Shown here piece by piece: positions 30,051-42,045 of a stretch of 57,916 nt of DNA. A program made the translations under genes and the position numbers. Source of the stretch: Balamuthia mandrillaris (Eukaryota > Discosea > Longamoebia > Balamuthiidae); NCBI GenBank assembly GCA_031835245.1, contig JAVKOQ010000327.1:1-57916 (forward strand), written 5' to 3'. The notes under the pieces are model-generated. The model did not search any database and was not told where the DNA came from. It saw only the letters and a program-made list of their open reading frames with translations. Within the stretch, counting starts at the first letter, position 1. Each line of letters starts with the position of its first letter.

Positions 30051-30755
30051 TGATGTGTTGCTGCAGTTATGGTTTGTGCTTCCGTAATTGTTTTGTCTGG
30101 TAGGGGAGGGGGATCAATCAAAGAGAAGAAGAGGCGTGAGTGTATGATTGGAGTGTGCCAAGATTAATAGAGAGCGGCGCAACAGAAAGAGAGAAATTTT
30201 TTAAAAAAACCAACACAAGGAGGGTAAAAAAAAAAATAGAGAAGGCCAAGAGATCCCGCAATAGAAAAGAAAGAACAAATAAATAAAAAAAACTTTTCTA
30301 TACCTCTTTCTCCGCCAAAATAAAAAAGAAAATAGCGATCAACCACTCCCCTATTTTTTGTTCGCTCAAATCACCACAAGCCTCTTCTGGTCGTGGCAGA
30401 CACTACTACTTGCTTTCTTTCTTTCGGTTTGCCGTCTTTCCTTCCTTTTTCCTCCCACACCTTTTTTTCTCTCTCTCCACACGACAAAAAAATTATGCTA
30501 TTTTTTTTTTTTTTGATTGATTTTGTTGCGCAAATTTTTTTTGTTTGCCCCCCCAGCAAAAAATGTATGAAGGGGGCAAGAAAATACTGCGGAGTTCATT
30601 CGACCAATCTAGTGGTGACACGTAAGCCCATGGGGGCAGTTTGACCCCTCAATGCAGAACAACCGTAATGCCTTTCAGGCAAACAGGAAGGAAAGGGCGG
30701 GAAATGGCCCAAAAAGAAAGGAAAGACAGAGAGAGAGGGAGAGATAATATTGGAT
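30051..30755. other. Intergenic region upstream of PP1
   Basis: Both neighbours are on the minus strand. The 705 bp hold the PP1 promoter and 5' UTR and the 3' UTR of the PH-like gene. It has A runs (about 30224-30236) and T runs (30500-30513, 30534-30541) and a C-run near 30549. I see no gene, RNA or mobile element. Confidence 0.5.
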
Positions 30756-31259
30756 TTACAGGTCGTCAAACTCGTTGATTTGAGAACGGGACTGAAAGTC
30801 AGAGATGGCATCGCGGAGGTTGGAGAACACCCGCTCGATGCTGGGAATGCCAACGATGGTCATGTAAGGGGAAGAAGATAAAGTGCCTTTGTAGATGTCA
30901 ATCCGCCCTGTTATAGCAAGGGATCAAAAACACAGTAAGAAGGACAAAGTTAACAACCTAAAGAAATAAAGCGGCAAAGAGTTAGGAAAAAAAAGCAATT
31001 GCAACGCACCAATGCCGGTGCAGCCGGGAGAAAAGGACAAGTCACGTATGTCAGACAATTCGCAGTACTCTATGCTTTTGGAGAAGCGCCCTGTCTCCCT
31101 TTGAATGTACTTGGAGGTGATTATCCACCGCGTTTTCCGCAGCCAGTCCCAAAAGCCCATGAAGAAGGAAGTCCCTCCGCGATATATGATGGTGTAGTCC
31201 TCCTCTTCTTCGTCCAGAAACGGCTCGTACATCGTCGTCGAAGCTCCTCCATGTTCCAT
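30756..31259 (-). CDS. Small PH-like (bPH2/DUF304-type) domain protein
   Basis: Two exons (31259-31010 and 30907-30756, TAA) encode about 133 residues. After an acidic leader (YEPFLDEEEEDYTIIYRGG), the core reads WIITSKYIQRETGRFSKS, EYCELSDIRDLSF, RIDIYKG and MTIVGIPSIERVFSNLRDAI. The order of a beta-rich core with a closing helix, together with the W-x-I-T-x-x-x-I motif, fits the bacterial-type PH (bPH2) fold found in small eukaryotic proteins. Such domains may bind lipid or protein, but no function is known for this protein. The acidic N-terminus lacks a signal peptide or membrane segment. Confidence 0.65.
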
Positions 31260-31673
31260 TTTCTTCTTCTTTCTGCCAAGCCACCCAGTAAATAAATAAA
31301 TAAATATAAATGACCCGTGCTCGTTGCGTAGAGAAGGAGCTCCCTCTTTCTCTCGCGTGCCCTTACCACAACCACTTTTCTTTGTCGCGTTCCTTTTTCT
31401 TCTACGTTCCTTTTTTTTTGTTTTGCGTTGTTTATATCGACATTTATCGCAACAATTTTTTTATTTTAATCAGACATGATTTTGCGGCTGATTGTCTAAT
31501 GGAGAGCGCGCGAAGTGTCCTAAAGATGGTTGGACACTTTTGCTTCGCGTCCACAAAAAATTTAGCTAGAATGCCACAATAATTATTGAGGTGGATAAAA
31601 GAGAGGAGAGGAAAAGAGGATCTTCGCTGCACTTGCACCTTTTGGTTTGCCGTGAGTGGGAGTAGCCAAAAAG
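31260..31673. promoter_or_regulatory. Divergent promoter region, PH-like gene (-) and TRAPPC11 (+)
   Basis: This 414 bp interval separates two opposite start codons. It contains a (TAAA)n tract (31288-31308), T runs, and an interrupted inverted repeat at 31508-31549, described separately. No open frame is supported. The promoter role is inferred from orientation. Confidence 0.55.
31508..31549. repeat. Imperfect inverted repeat upstream of TRAPPC11
   Basis: The left arm CGCGAAGTGTCC (31509-31520) is the exact reverse complement of GGACAC...TTCGCG, which appears at 31532-31549 with a six-base TTTTGC insertion between its halves. The loop is 11 bases. This could form a stem with an internal bulge or be a pair of factor sites. 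It lies about 125-165 bp before the TRAPPC11 start codon. Confidence 0.6.
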
Positions 31674-32060
31674 ATGGACCTTTATCCGGAGGAGCTGAAG
31701 GAAGATCCAGTGCCAGTGGTGAGCCTCGTGGGAGCGAAGAAATACCATGCCGCACTCCAAAAGAACCTCTCCGTAGTGCCTTCCCTCTTTGATGAAGGCC
31801 AGCGACCCATCTTCTACATCCTCAGCTCCGAGAGGGAGGAAGGTTTGCCTAAGAAGAAGAAGCAAAAGAGCGTGGCTCCCTCTGTGGTCATGGATGACCA
31901 GCCTGGCATTCTAAAGAGCAACTGGATGTACAAAAACTCTAGAGTTATACCCGCCGTTGTTGTCTTCATCTTTAGCGAGTGGGCCAACGAAAAGAAGTGG
32001 AAAGAGAAAGAGCCCGAGTTCTGTGCCTTCTTGGAAAAAGCCAAGTAGGTTATAGTCTTG

Positions 32061-32104
<44 letters not shown>

Positions 32105-32201
32105 CTCACTCTGTTTCTCCTCCTCTCCAGAACGAAGCTACGCTCCAGAAATATTAAAACGCTTGTAGCACTAGTGCAACGAACTCATTCTGGTTCTCTT
32201 C

Positions 32202-32264
<63 letters not shown>

Positions 32265-32717
32265 TTGCACAAAAGTGACCTATTTAACCCTTGCGATCAA
32301 CTACAGAGATAATAGACGAAAGGTTGAACGGCTTTCGTAAACGAGCTGATCTGGACGCTAAAAAGATCGTGTTTCTCACCAAAACTGACATGGCTGAATC
32401 GGCCAAGAGGTCTCTCTCTCTCTCTCTCTCTCTCTTCTTATTTCTCTCTTCTCAATGGCGCAATGGTCTCTTTTCTATTTCGCACTACATACACAGGCTA
32501 GAGAAGGCAGTTCAAGTTCTTGCAGCTATCCACTATCGAGAACTAAGCCACCGGAAGAAAAAACAAAAAGAGAAGCTGAACAAAGCGGTTCAAAAGTCCC
32601 TGCTCGTTCGTTATAGCTTCGAAATCGGCTTTTTTGCCGAGTTTCGATCTGATACCAAAGGAGCCTTAAAGTAGCTTTTCCTCTACTTGTTAATGTAATG
32701 GTTGTCTCACACATGCG

Positions 32718-32753
<36 letters not shown>

Positions 32754-34489
32754 CCTCGCTCCCATTATCACTGCAAAGGTATTATACAGAAGCCTATAAA
32801 AACATTGGAGCAATTACTGATGACCGTTTGCGAATGATGGAGGTGAAGATTGTAGCAGACTATATCAACTTCAAGGTATTGCATACATAAAGGCTTGCCT
32901 GTTCTTCGATTTCTCATTATTTTGTATGTGGTAGCTCTGCAAGTTACAGTTTCAAGCAAAAAATGCCTACAACGCCGTGAATCAATTCGAGAAACACATT
33001 CATGCTTTTCGGCCATCAATTGGAGCTGCGGAGAAAGAATATGAGCATTGGGCATGGGTCTCTCGACAGTACGACTTGCATTTGTTTTGTTTTTTCATCG
33101 TTTCCAGTGTCTCATCGTTTTTTTCTTGCTGTAGGTACCAAGTATTTGGGGAGTTATTGGAAAAGAATCCTTCTTTAGCATCTGTAGAGGACCGCAAGTT
33201 TTTCCCTGGTTCGTACTGTTATTATTCATATTTCTTTCTTGTCCACTCCACTCCACTCCACTCCACTCCACTCCACTCCACTCCTTTCTCTTTGCTCTCC
33301 CTTTCTCTCCTCTCCTCTCCTCTCCTCTCCTCTCCTCTCCTCTCCTCTCCTCTCCTCTCCTCTCCTCTCCTCTCCTCTCCTCTCTCCTCTCTCCCTCTCT
33401 CTCCTCTCTCCTCTCTCTCCTCTCTCCTCTCTCCTCTCTCCTCTCTCCTCTCTCCTCTCTCCTCTCTCCTCTCTCCTCTCTCCTCTCTCCTCTCTCCTCT
33501 CTCCTCTCTCCTCTCTCCTCTCTCCTCTCTCCTCTCTCCTCTCTCCTCTCTCCTCTCTCCTCTCCTCTCTCTCTCTCTCTCAATTTGTTTTAAAAAATAC
33601 GTTCACTCATTCATTCATTTCGCTAACAAACACTACAGGATTTTACTACCAAGCATCTGCTCGGTATGCTATCGACAGAAAAAATGTTGCCAAGAAGTTG
33701 TGTGAGGTACTGTTTTCTTTTTTCGCTTGCAAAAGGGTGTTATTAACTCTTAACAAACGCTAAAACACAGCCGATACGAGGATCACCGTTATACACACAA
33801 TACCAAGATACAGAGTCGTTCTCCCTGGTAGGGATTGATCATAGTAGACAGAAATATGTGGGACAAGTTCCTGCTGTCTTTCAAAACCATCCTCTTGAAT
33901 CTGGTATACATTAGACTAGTTGCCTCTTACTTTTTCTATTCCTTATGCTGTCGTTGTCTTCTGTGCTGTTTTGTTCTCCCTTCTTCGTTTTTTCCCCTAC
34001 TTATATTGTAATCATATGGCTGCAAGGTGCTCAATCCAAAGTCCCCAGCGAAATGGATCAGCTCTATCGTTCACTCGTTCAAGAACTACGAGTGGATCAC
34101 GCATCATTGATAATAAGCTTACTCACTAAGGCTTATACCCATTATAAACGCATATCCTCTTCCCGAGTGATGCTTCAATTGGCCTCTCTGATGGCTCACC
34201 AATATCTTGCTTCTGGCAAATACCAAGATGCCAAAGAGTAACTTTCGATTATCTTGTTTTATATGAACTTTCGTTTCTGTATTCACATTTTGTATTTCAC
34301 CATTTTTTTCTTTATTTCAGTTTTTTTGACCACATCGCAAAGAACTATCGGAATGAGAAATGGTGGCAGTTGCTCACTTTTACCCTGGATTCTGCAGCTC
34401 AGTGTGCCCTTCAGATGGGTCTCACTAAAGATTTTGTTGAGTATGCTCTCGAGCTATTGGGTCCCAGTACGTTTTGCACCCTCCACCCA

Positions 34490-34520
<31 letters not shown>

Positions 34521-37432
34521 CCCCCTTTCTCTGCTGATTCACTATTGTAGATTTGAGCTATAATATACAGCAGAAACAAACGATTCAATCACAGCTCCTT
34601 TCTGCCCTTGTTGTACGTTCTCGTTTCTCTTTGTTTTGTTTTGTCTTTTTTTAAGATTTTCAAATTGTTGTTTGTTTGATTGTTTTATCATCTTTCCTTC
34701 GTATCTTACTTCTTGTTACTTCTCTTTGTTTCTACAGAGCCCTTCTACATTATCTTTACCAGAGTTGAAAGCCTCTTTGCAACGAACACCTGCTGACACA
34801 TTAGATATCCTTTTCTATTTTTCTTCATATGTTTTGCTCTCTCTCTCTCTCTCTCTCTCTCATATCAGCTTTCCTCCCTTGTTTTTCTTGACCGTTTTGC
34901 TATTCACTTTTTTGCAAGGTGCATTTTTGCGAGGATAAAGTGTGTGTTGGAGAAACTATTTCCTTCCAAGTGATGTTATTGTCCAACTTTCCATCTCCAC
35001 TCCGCTTTCACAAACTGCGGGTTGGTTTCAGCCAAAATATTTATGATATACAAGTGGTGGATCCGTTGCCTGCCACTGACACATCCGCTGAAAGTCCTCT
35101 TGTTCTCCAAGGCAATCTTGTTATCCTTCTCCTCCTCTCGCTAAAATATACTGAAAGCTATTTTATTCGGAAATAGATGAATATTCGAATTTATTGCTAC
35201 TTCCGGGGGTAGCACGGACGTATTCGTTTGAATTTAGTGCCAAGGAAAAGGCAGAGTTGCAGGTTCATATAACATTCTTTCACCTTTATACGGGTAGAAT
35301 GTGTACTTATCTCTCTCTCTCTCTCTCTCTTCCCCCTCTCTCTCTAAGTGTAAAAATGTTTTCCTGGAGTTTGGACGACCATCTTCTTCCATATGTTTCC
35401 GATGGGATACACCTGATCTAATACTCTCTTCCGGTGCAATCAACAATAAGCCAACCCTCTCCAAACAACTTAGTCTCTCTCGATATCCTGAAAGAACGAA
35501 AATGCAGTACGTCCTTCTTTCAATTCTATCATGTTTTCGTTACCTTTTCTTGCAAGCAAAATGTAAGACTAAAGCAACAAAATTTTAATAAACGTTATAC
35601 AGCATTACCGCATTAGCACCTGAAATCAGCGTTAATGTTTCCCAACAAGCCCCAGCGCTTGTAAACGAATTTTATGCGATGCATCTGGAAGTGCTAAATC
35701 ACGAGAAAGAAAAGGCGTCTGGCTTGTTGTCATTTTTAGTTGACGGCTCATATGGTAGGCTTCCTGCTTTCCACTTTATTTATAGTTCATTTCCTTTGAA
35801 TATTGGGGAGCTTATTCTAACACTTAATAAAGCCGAAGAAATTGGCTTCTTTGTTGGCAAAGGGTCCACTAAAGAACCCGTTCAAGAAATAGAGTTTGAG
35901 GAGATTGCAAGCAAGTCATCCTTCAGAACGACCGTATATGTATTCTTTCCAACGCCGGGCACGAGAAACATCAAATTCCAAGTGTCCTACGAAACCGTTC
36001 TTCGCAGCAAAACGACGTTTCAGGAATCTGTCTCAGTTACTGTACAAAAGCCGTTCCACATTAATTACAGCTTTTACTCCAAAGATCTGCAACCCATCTT
36101 CAATCCTTCTTCTTCCACTTCATCTTCCGCTACAACAAATACGACCTCTCCTTCTTCTATCCCTGCGCTATCAAAGTTGGCTGTAAACGAGCCGTTCTTT
36201 CTTCAAGTTGACATTCAGCCTACGACCTCTTATTATCTCTCGGTGGAATCCGTCAGCCTCGTGTTGGTGTGTTATTCGCTTTTTTTTTTCCTGTCTTTTT
36301 TATTATTTCCTTGCTTTTGGGAACTGACGAAGCTATGAACAGAACACAAATAAGAGCTTGGTTCCAGTAGCAGATTACTTGCCTATCTCTTCTACCAAAA
36401 CGGAAGCAATTGGTGCGTATTTTTGTTCTTTTAAAAAAGTCTTTCAACCGTGGTGTAACGATGCTCACCAAGCCTTGGTTTTATTCCTTCAAAGTTTTCA
36501 ATAATAACAAGCGCTACAGCTTTTGGTTCGAGGTTGTGCCTTTTGTTGGAGGAGATAACGTGAACCTGGGTGTGTTTTCCATGGAATGGAAACGGTATAC
36601 ATTCTCTCTTCTCGACCATCTTTCTCTCCGTCTCTTAAGACGAAACAGTTACGCTTTTATTTTCCTCTTTCTTCTCACCTCCCATCTCCTCTAAAGCCAC
36701 AAGCACCGCAGAGTAGCTACGCTAGAAAAGCATAAAGATGTGGTAGAGGGCGAAGGACAAGCGGAAGAACAAGAAGACTACGACAATGACGATGACAGCA
36801 GCGTTACAGTAATTCATGACCATATCCCAGCACTGAGAATTGGTCAGACACCCTTCAGTGTTCGTGTGGACGCGCCTCCTAGCGCCGAAATGGGCCAACT
36901 CTTCACCTACCAGTTGACCATAGAGAACAACACAAACCTCCTCCAAGAAATGACATTGACATTGCAGGACCATCCTCCTCATCAACAACTGGAGCCAGAG
37001 GCCAGCCTCGATCCTCAACAGCAACAACAGCTGGTCCGTCTTCTGGAACAACAGGGCAATGCCTTCTCGTCCTCCTCCTCCGACAGCACATCCAAGAGGA
37101 TGCCCACTCTCGGCGGAACCAAGAAGCACGGACCCTCTCTCTTATGCTCGGGAGACAAGTTTGCTGCGTTCACGTTGTTGCCACGTGCTTCCTACACGCA
37201 TACCTTGTTGCTGCTGCCATTGCGATGTGGCCCCATTGCTTTACCCCATCTCTCACTCTTTGCTAAGCGTTACGAAGTGGAGCTGACGGACCTTGTCCCA
37301 CCGCAGAGCCTCTTCGTACTGCCTTCTCCTTCTCTCTTCTCCTCCGAACAACAGCAACAACTACCAGCTGGTAATGGAGATGCTAATGCTAGTGACTCAT
37401 CAATGCTGCTTCTTCCCGACTTCAAACAATAA
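31674..37432 (+). CDS. TRAPPC11: Trafficking protein particle complex subunit 11 (Foie gras/gryzun)
   Basis: TRAPPC11 is a TRAPP III subunit needed for ER-Golgi and autophagic membrane traffic. About 15-18 exons start at ATG 31674 (MDLYPEELKEDPVPVVSLVG). The early part shows GILKSNWMYKNSRVIPAVVV and EIIDERLNGFRKRADLDAKK. The Foie-gras domain lies at about 32780-34450 (YYTEAYKNIGAITDDRLRMM, FYYQASARYAIDRKNVAKKL, LASLMAHQYLASGKYQDAKE). Gryzun-type beta-rich repeats follow (VCVGETISFQVMLLSNFPSP; FSVRVDAPPSAEMGQLFTYQ; CGPIALPHL). The stop is TAA at 37430. Many introns carry CT microsatellites on the sense strand, including a 340-bp block at 33240-33582. I am confident of the identity; several small exons in the centre (34550-34800, 35200-35610) are approximate. 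Confidence 0.92.
32063..32102. repeat. (CT)n microsatellite in TRAPPC11 intron
   Basis: This CT dinucleotide run lies in the intron after the exon ending FLEKAK. It is in CT orientation on the coding strand. Further CT runs in this gene lie at 32205-32261, 32410-32434, 32720-32751, 34498-34520, 34839-34860 and 35311-35330. Confidence 0.9.
33240..33582. repeat. Nested pyrimidine satellite: (CTCCA)n, (CTCCT)n, (CTCTCCT)n, (CT)n in TRAPPC11 intron
   Basis: Four successive tandem blocks with different units fill one intron. About eight CTCCA pentamers come first, then about fifteen CTCCT pentamers, then over twenty CTCTCCT heptamers, ending in a short CT run before the next exon (GFYYQAS near 33640). 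Purity is high. Unit change from 5 to 7 to 2 looks like successive slippage expansions from related pyrimidine seeds. The long Leu/Ser-rich and Arg/Glu-rich frames over it are repeat artefacts. Confidence 0.95.
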
Positions 37433-37561
37433 CAACCAAGAAAAGTCTCCTTTTGTTTTTTTGTAGAACATTCATTCTGCTATCATTTTTGAAAAAGAAA
37501 AACTAAGTGATAATGGAGCTTTTAAAAAAATGGGGCTCATTCTTCTTGTTTATCACAGTTT

Positions 37562-38255
37562 TTAGCGGTCGGTCGCGAACTCGGAGACGAGACCAGGAAG
37601 CAAGTAAAGGCTCAGTGTCAGTTGAGCAGCCTATTATCGTAATTTAGAGTGTGAGAAGGCGAGGGAGAGAGAGAGAGGGAAGGAGGGAGGGAGGGAAAAT
37701 ATACCTGAACCCACAACCAGAAGAAGGAACACACGAAAATGACCTTGCCACCATTGCAACGGTCCTCGTCAACACCTTCGTCAGTGCAGTCAGGTGTCTC
37801 CAGTGCGGAGAGAGATTGACTCAGGGCAATGGTCAGCAAAGAAATGAACAGGACGGAAACGGCGATCGACTGTTGGTGGAGAAAAGAGACACAAAAAAAA
37901 GAGGTTAAGAAGGAAAAAGAGAACGAAAAGGCAACACAAACTAACCAGAAAATGCAAGAATTTTTGAATGGCAGGAAGAGGAAGAAGCAAAGCGAGAGCG
38001 AAAGAGATGACGCTGAGAAGGGCAAGGAAGAAGCCCCAAGTGAAGAGGAAACGGGCGCTCTGCTTGCCTTGTCCTTCAAAGAAGTCACCGGCAGGCCTGA
38101 CAGAGAAGAGGGGGGGAAAGAAGAATTAGTATTTTTGGTAAGGATAGAAATCCGATAAGAGAGGAAGCGTGCTACCATCCGGCGATCCAAAGAATAAAGC
38201 AAACAAAGTTGGCAGCGGCAAGAATGACAACGGCGAGGAGAAGTTTCAGGTTCAT
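37562..38255 (-). CDS. Four-transmembrane-segment protein, function unknown
   Basis: Four exons join in frame: 38255-38176, 38096-37946, 37870-37705 and about 37640-37562 (TAA). The first is MNLKLLLAVVILAAANFVCF, ILWIAGW. The second contains FLFTWGFFLALLSVISFALA. The third contains SIAVSVLFISLLTIALSQSL, a short loop with paired cysteines (DCTDEGVDEDRCNGG) and FVCSFFWLWVQ. The fourth encodes AAQLTLSLYLLPGLVSEF. The total of about 175 residues with four hydrophobic segments and a Cys-containing loop between segments 3 and 4 recalls MARVEL/tetraspan-like proteins, but I cannot assign a family. The short last exon rests on frame continuity alone. Confidence 0.7.
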
Positions 38256-38515
38256 AGTGGTTGTTTTTTTTTTTTTTGTCGTGCGCTCTGGCTGGCTTTG
38301 GTCTTTCTGCGTTCGATTAACAAAAGTTAAAGGAAAAAAGCCGTTTGGGCCATATTATTAAAACCTAATTCAGACGGTAATGTATTCATTATATTTTGAT
38401 GGCCATTATAGCACACTTCCCTTTCTAACGGTGACGGACGTCATCATCAAATCTGAGTATCTCCTGTCCTCGCTCATGCCCAGGTTGCCTGGCAGCGCGA
38501 GAACGATCTGGCGCG
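38256..38515. promoter_or_regulatory. Divergent promoter region, four-TM protein (-) and SHK kinase (+)
   Basis: This 260 bp interval lies between two opposite start codons, with a T-run at about 38263-38277. The role is inferred from orientation. The plus-strand boundary depends on the tentative SHK start. Confidence 0.45.
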
Positions 38516-40425
38516 ATGACGGAGCCGCGCCCGATGCTCCTGCTGTCCAACGAAAAAACAATAAATTTGCTGGTGAAAAACTTGGACACAATTTTACACC
38601 CTACAATATCTCCTGTTCAAATTGAAACCAACAAAAACAAAAGAAAAGCGAGAGGAGAGAAGAAGAAGGCGTAGAAGTTCGTTGTGGCGGGCTACCCCTT
38701 TTTTTTTTTTTTTGTGCTTTGTCAGCAATGGAAGCACAACCGGACCTCGCAGTGTGGGTACGTTTAGTGTAGGACAACAAAGAGAGTCTTTTTATGTTTG
38801 TTTGTTTCTCTCCCCCCTTTTCCACTTGTCCGACTGAGTTTTTTTTTTTTTGGTTAACCCCTTGCGTAATCCTCTATGGAAATATTTGCTTTATATACCA
38901 AAGAATACAAACGAACCTCACATCAAAGGCAAAGAAGTGAAGCTCGTTTCTACCATCGCCACTGGAGGCTATGGCACCGTTTACAAAGGAAAGTGTCGGG
39001 GTCAGACGGTCGCCGTCAAAAAACTCCACAATCAGGCATTGAGTGGACCCAAACTCCTGGAACTGAAAAAAGAAGTAGAGATCATGAGGTTTGTTTTGTT
39101 TTTTTGTTTTCAAAAAAGACCGAAACAGGTTCATCTATCTAAACAAAAAAAAAACCTCCAGCCAACTGCGCCACCCGTTTGTATTGATGTTGATGGGGGT
39201 GTGTACGGAGGAAAACGAAGTGGCTCTGGTGATGGAATACGTGGAAGGGAAGAGCATGGAGGAAATTCTCTACGACCCACAAATAGAGCTCAGTTGGCAA
39301 CAAAGGTTCAAGCTCGCCCGAGACATTGCACAAGGTTCGTTTGAGACGATGGAACCAGAGAAGTCCAACAAATGCAAAATTGAACAAAAGAGAAGAAACG
39401 AAAGAAGGAAGAGAGGACACTTGGAACTTTTGCTGAATGTGATCTCTCTTCACAATTGACAGGTTTGGATTGGCTGCACTCGTTGGACCCTCCCATCATT
39501 CACGGAGATATTAAACCAGCTAACGTGTTGGTCAAAACCGATTTCAGCATCTCCATTTGCGACTTTGGCTTCAGGTAATGCTCTTTCTTTCCCTAGCTTC
39601 AGGAAGGAGACTGTTACACTCGATGAATGTACGACGTGTGAGCGAATGCTTATCCCTTTCATATCTCCAGTTGTATCAAAGAGCCTCACGACCCATCAGC
39701 ACCGCCAAGCGCAAAAGTAAAAGGCTCTCCTTTTTGGATGTCTCCCGAGTTACTGAGAGGTTTTCCACCATCGGAGCAATCAGACATTTACGCCTATGCT
39801 GTGGTGCTCTGGAGCATCATGACAAGGACATCTCCTACCATTGGCGTTCCTTATGAGGAAACCAGACAGTACATGCGGGACGTAGTGCATAAAGCTCGTC
39901 GTCCGCCTATGCCTCTCGATATGTTTCCTTCACTTCGGGCACTCATTGAAGAGGCATGGCACCAGGACCACACCAAACGGTTTGTCTCTTTCCGCTCTGT
40001 AACTAATGATAGCTGTCTCACAAAGCAACAAAAGACCTTCCTTCACAGAGATAAGAGAGCGCCTGGATGCAATATTTGTAGAAATGATGATAGAAGATGT
40101 ACAGGGAAGAACGTTATGGCGTGGGTTGCGAGAGCATGTGGTACACTTCCGATTTTCTGTCCCTCCTACATGTTCTCTCTCTCTCTCTCTCTCTCTCTCG
40201 CTCTTATGTTTGCTGACTAACTACCCTGCACTACTATCTCCACAGGAAAACCGATTGATAGATCATTATCCCTTCAAGGTCAGCTGGGAAACATTTGTAG
40301 AGGAGTTTTATCGTGATTTAAATCAACCACTAATAGACCCTAGACATGACCATGGCTATTTGTGTCTAAACTTAATGCTTGGTACATTTCAACTTTTCCT
40401 CTCCATTCTACATTTTTGTCCTAAC

Positions 40426-40466
<41 letters not shown>

Positions 40467-41720
40467 TTCTCAACACAATAGCGGAGCGATACCCGGATCT
40501 CACCCTAGCTTCTGGCGAAGTAGCGTGGAGTATCTCTTGTGAAAACTTTGGTAGTTTCCTTCGTTTGTTTGGCCCCATGGCCAAAAGAGACTCACAAGGA
40601 ACCATCGTTGATAAGGTTTAGATCTCTGCTCTCTCTGCCCTCTCACTCGCTCTTACGCGCTCTCTCAATGTGCCTCAATTTAACTTCGTTCATTTCCGCA
40701 GTTCACGAACGTTTGTCGACAAGAGTAAGTAATCTACAAAACAAACAAAATACTAGTTTCTCTCTTTACCAACGCAACTTAAACAAAAACAGATGGTTCC
40801 ATGGCAAGATCTCTGTGGAAGACGCTGAAACAAGACTCTGCAACAAACAACCAGGTGCATTCTTGGTGCGCCTGAGCAGCACTGGGGGCAACCTCACCAT
40901 CACCACCATCGACAAGCACCGCCGCTTGTTCCACCAACGCATCATGCGGAGCTCCAAGAACGGCAAATATGAGCTCTACATCACTCCCGACACCAAGAGC
41001 AGCTCCGACTCTCTGGTAGAGTTGATAAACACGATAGCGCCGGAGCTGGGACTTACCAATCCTTGCTTCGATGGTCGTGCCTTTGGCCCGTTGTTCAACG
41101 TGATAGAGTCTAAAGGTTACGTGAAGGCAACCAAACCTCGTCGACCAACTATCTCCACGGTGCAACAATTAACTAGCCTGTTTGACAGCAGCAGCAATGG
41201 CAGCAACAGCAACAGCAACAGCAACAGTATGATCCTTAGGAAGGATGATGACCGAAAAAGGTCAGGTATTATGCCGACGGTGGTGGTGGAAGAAGAAAAC
41301 GGAGGGAAGAGCCCGAGAGATGTGGCGTTGGAGCAAGAATTGGAGAAGCACAAATCGTTGATAGAGATACAAAAGGAGGAAGAGAGGAAGTTGTCCCAAG
41401 AGCTGGAAAGACAGCGGGAGTTGTTGAAAAAGAAGGACGAGGAGCTGGAAATGATCAAAAGGTTGTTGACGCAAAAGACGGAGGGACCTATGTCCGAAGT
41501 AGAGGCGGAGATACAGAAATATTTAAGCAGCAGCAACCTTCCTGTCTCACCACGAAACCCTTCTTCATCTTCTGCTGAGAAACTGCTCGCCTTGTCTTCT
41601 TCCTTCTCTTTTGGGGAGCACTCTGCACATGTAAGGAACGCGTTGCGCCGGTACTCCTCCAATGAGGACAATGGGCATCCAGTGCAGCGGCAACAGTCTG
41701 CCGCTGAAAAGAACGACTGA
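38516..41720 (+). CDS. SHK-type protein kinase with C-terminal SH2 domain
   Basis: This is an SH2-containing dual-specificity-type kinase related to Dictyostelium ShkA-E. The kinase domain begins near 38930: IATGGYGTVYKG, VAVKKL, then MLMGVCTEENEVALVMEYVE, IIHGDIKPANVLV, DFGFS, GSPFWMSPELLRG and SDIYAYAVVLWSI. The linker ENRLIDHYPFKVSWETFVEE is typical of SHK proteins. The SH2 domain starts near 40790 with WFHGKIS and carries the phosphotyrosine-binding FLVR arginine (GAFLVRLSS). The tail is Asn/Ser-rich with a coiled coil (QEEERKL-type heptads) and ends with TGA at 41718. The N-terminal exon at 38516 (MTEPRPMLLLSNEK) and a small exon near 38730 are tentative. CT repeats occur in introns at 40171-40200 and 40433-40471. 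Confidence 0.92.
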
Positions 41721-42045
41721 AGCGGCACAACAAATAAAGATCCTCGTTTATTACATCTTTTCTTCTTGTAGCTGTTCCTGTTGAGTACTCAAAACATAAC
41801 CTTCGCAACCGCAGATCGGGTGCAAGGAAAATGAAGCCAAATGATCAGATCGCGGAGATTACAAAAAAATGTATTTCCGCTAGTTCCGCAAATTTTTGGG
41901 CAAAGTGTGGCCTTGTCTCGAGGCGCAACTCTTGTGTGACAATAGATATTTAGAAACAATTGTTGTTGGCTTTTGATACATGAAGGAGGACCAGAGGGGG
42001 CGCAATGTTACAGCCCCGCCGAATTCCGCAGCGTTTTCCGGCGTT
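41721..42045. other. Convergent 3' regions of SHK kinase and FAD/Fe-S dehydrogenase
   Basis: This is a tail-to-tail interval of 325 bp. AATAAA at 41731, just after the SHK stop, is a good candidate polyadenylation signal for the plus-strand gene. No gene is seen. Confidence 0.6.

Noticed and set aside
33095-33763. Long Leu/Ser/Pro and Arg/Glu frames over 33240-33582
   Set aside because: These are tandem-repeat artefacts inside a TRAPPC11 intron; only the short flanking exons are real.
41117-41728. 203-codon minus-strand frame opposite the SHK C-terminus
   Set aside because: It is a shadow of the Asn/Ser/Lys-rich SHK tail; the SHK frame carries the SH2 domain and is continuous to its stop.
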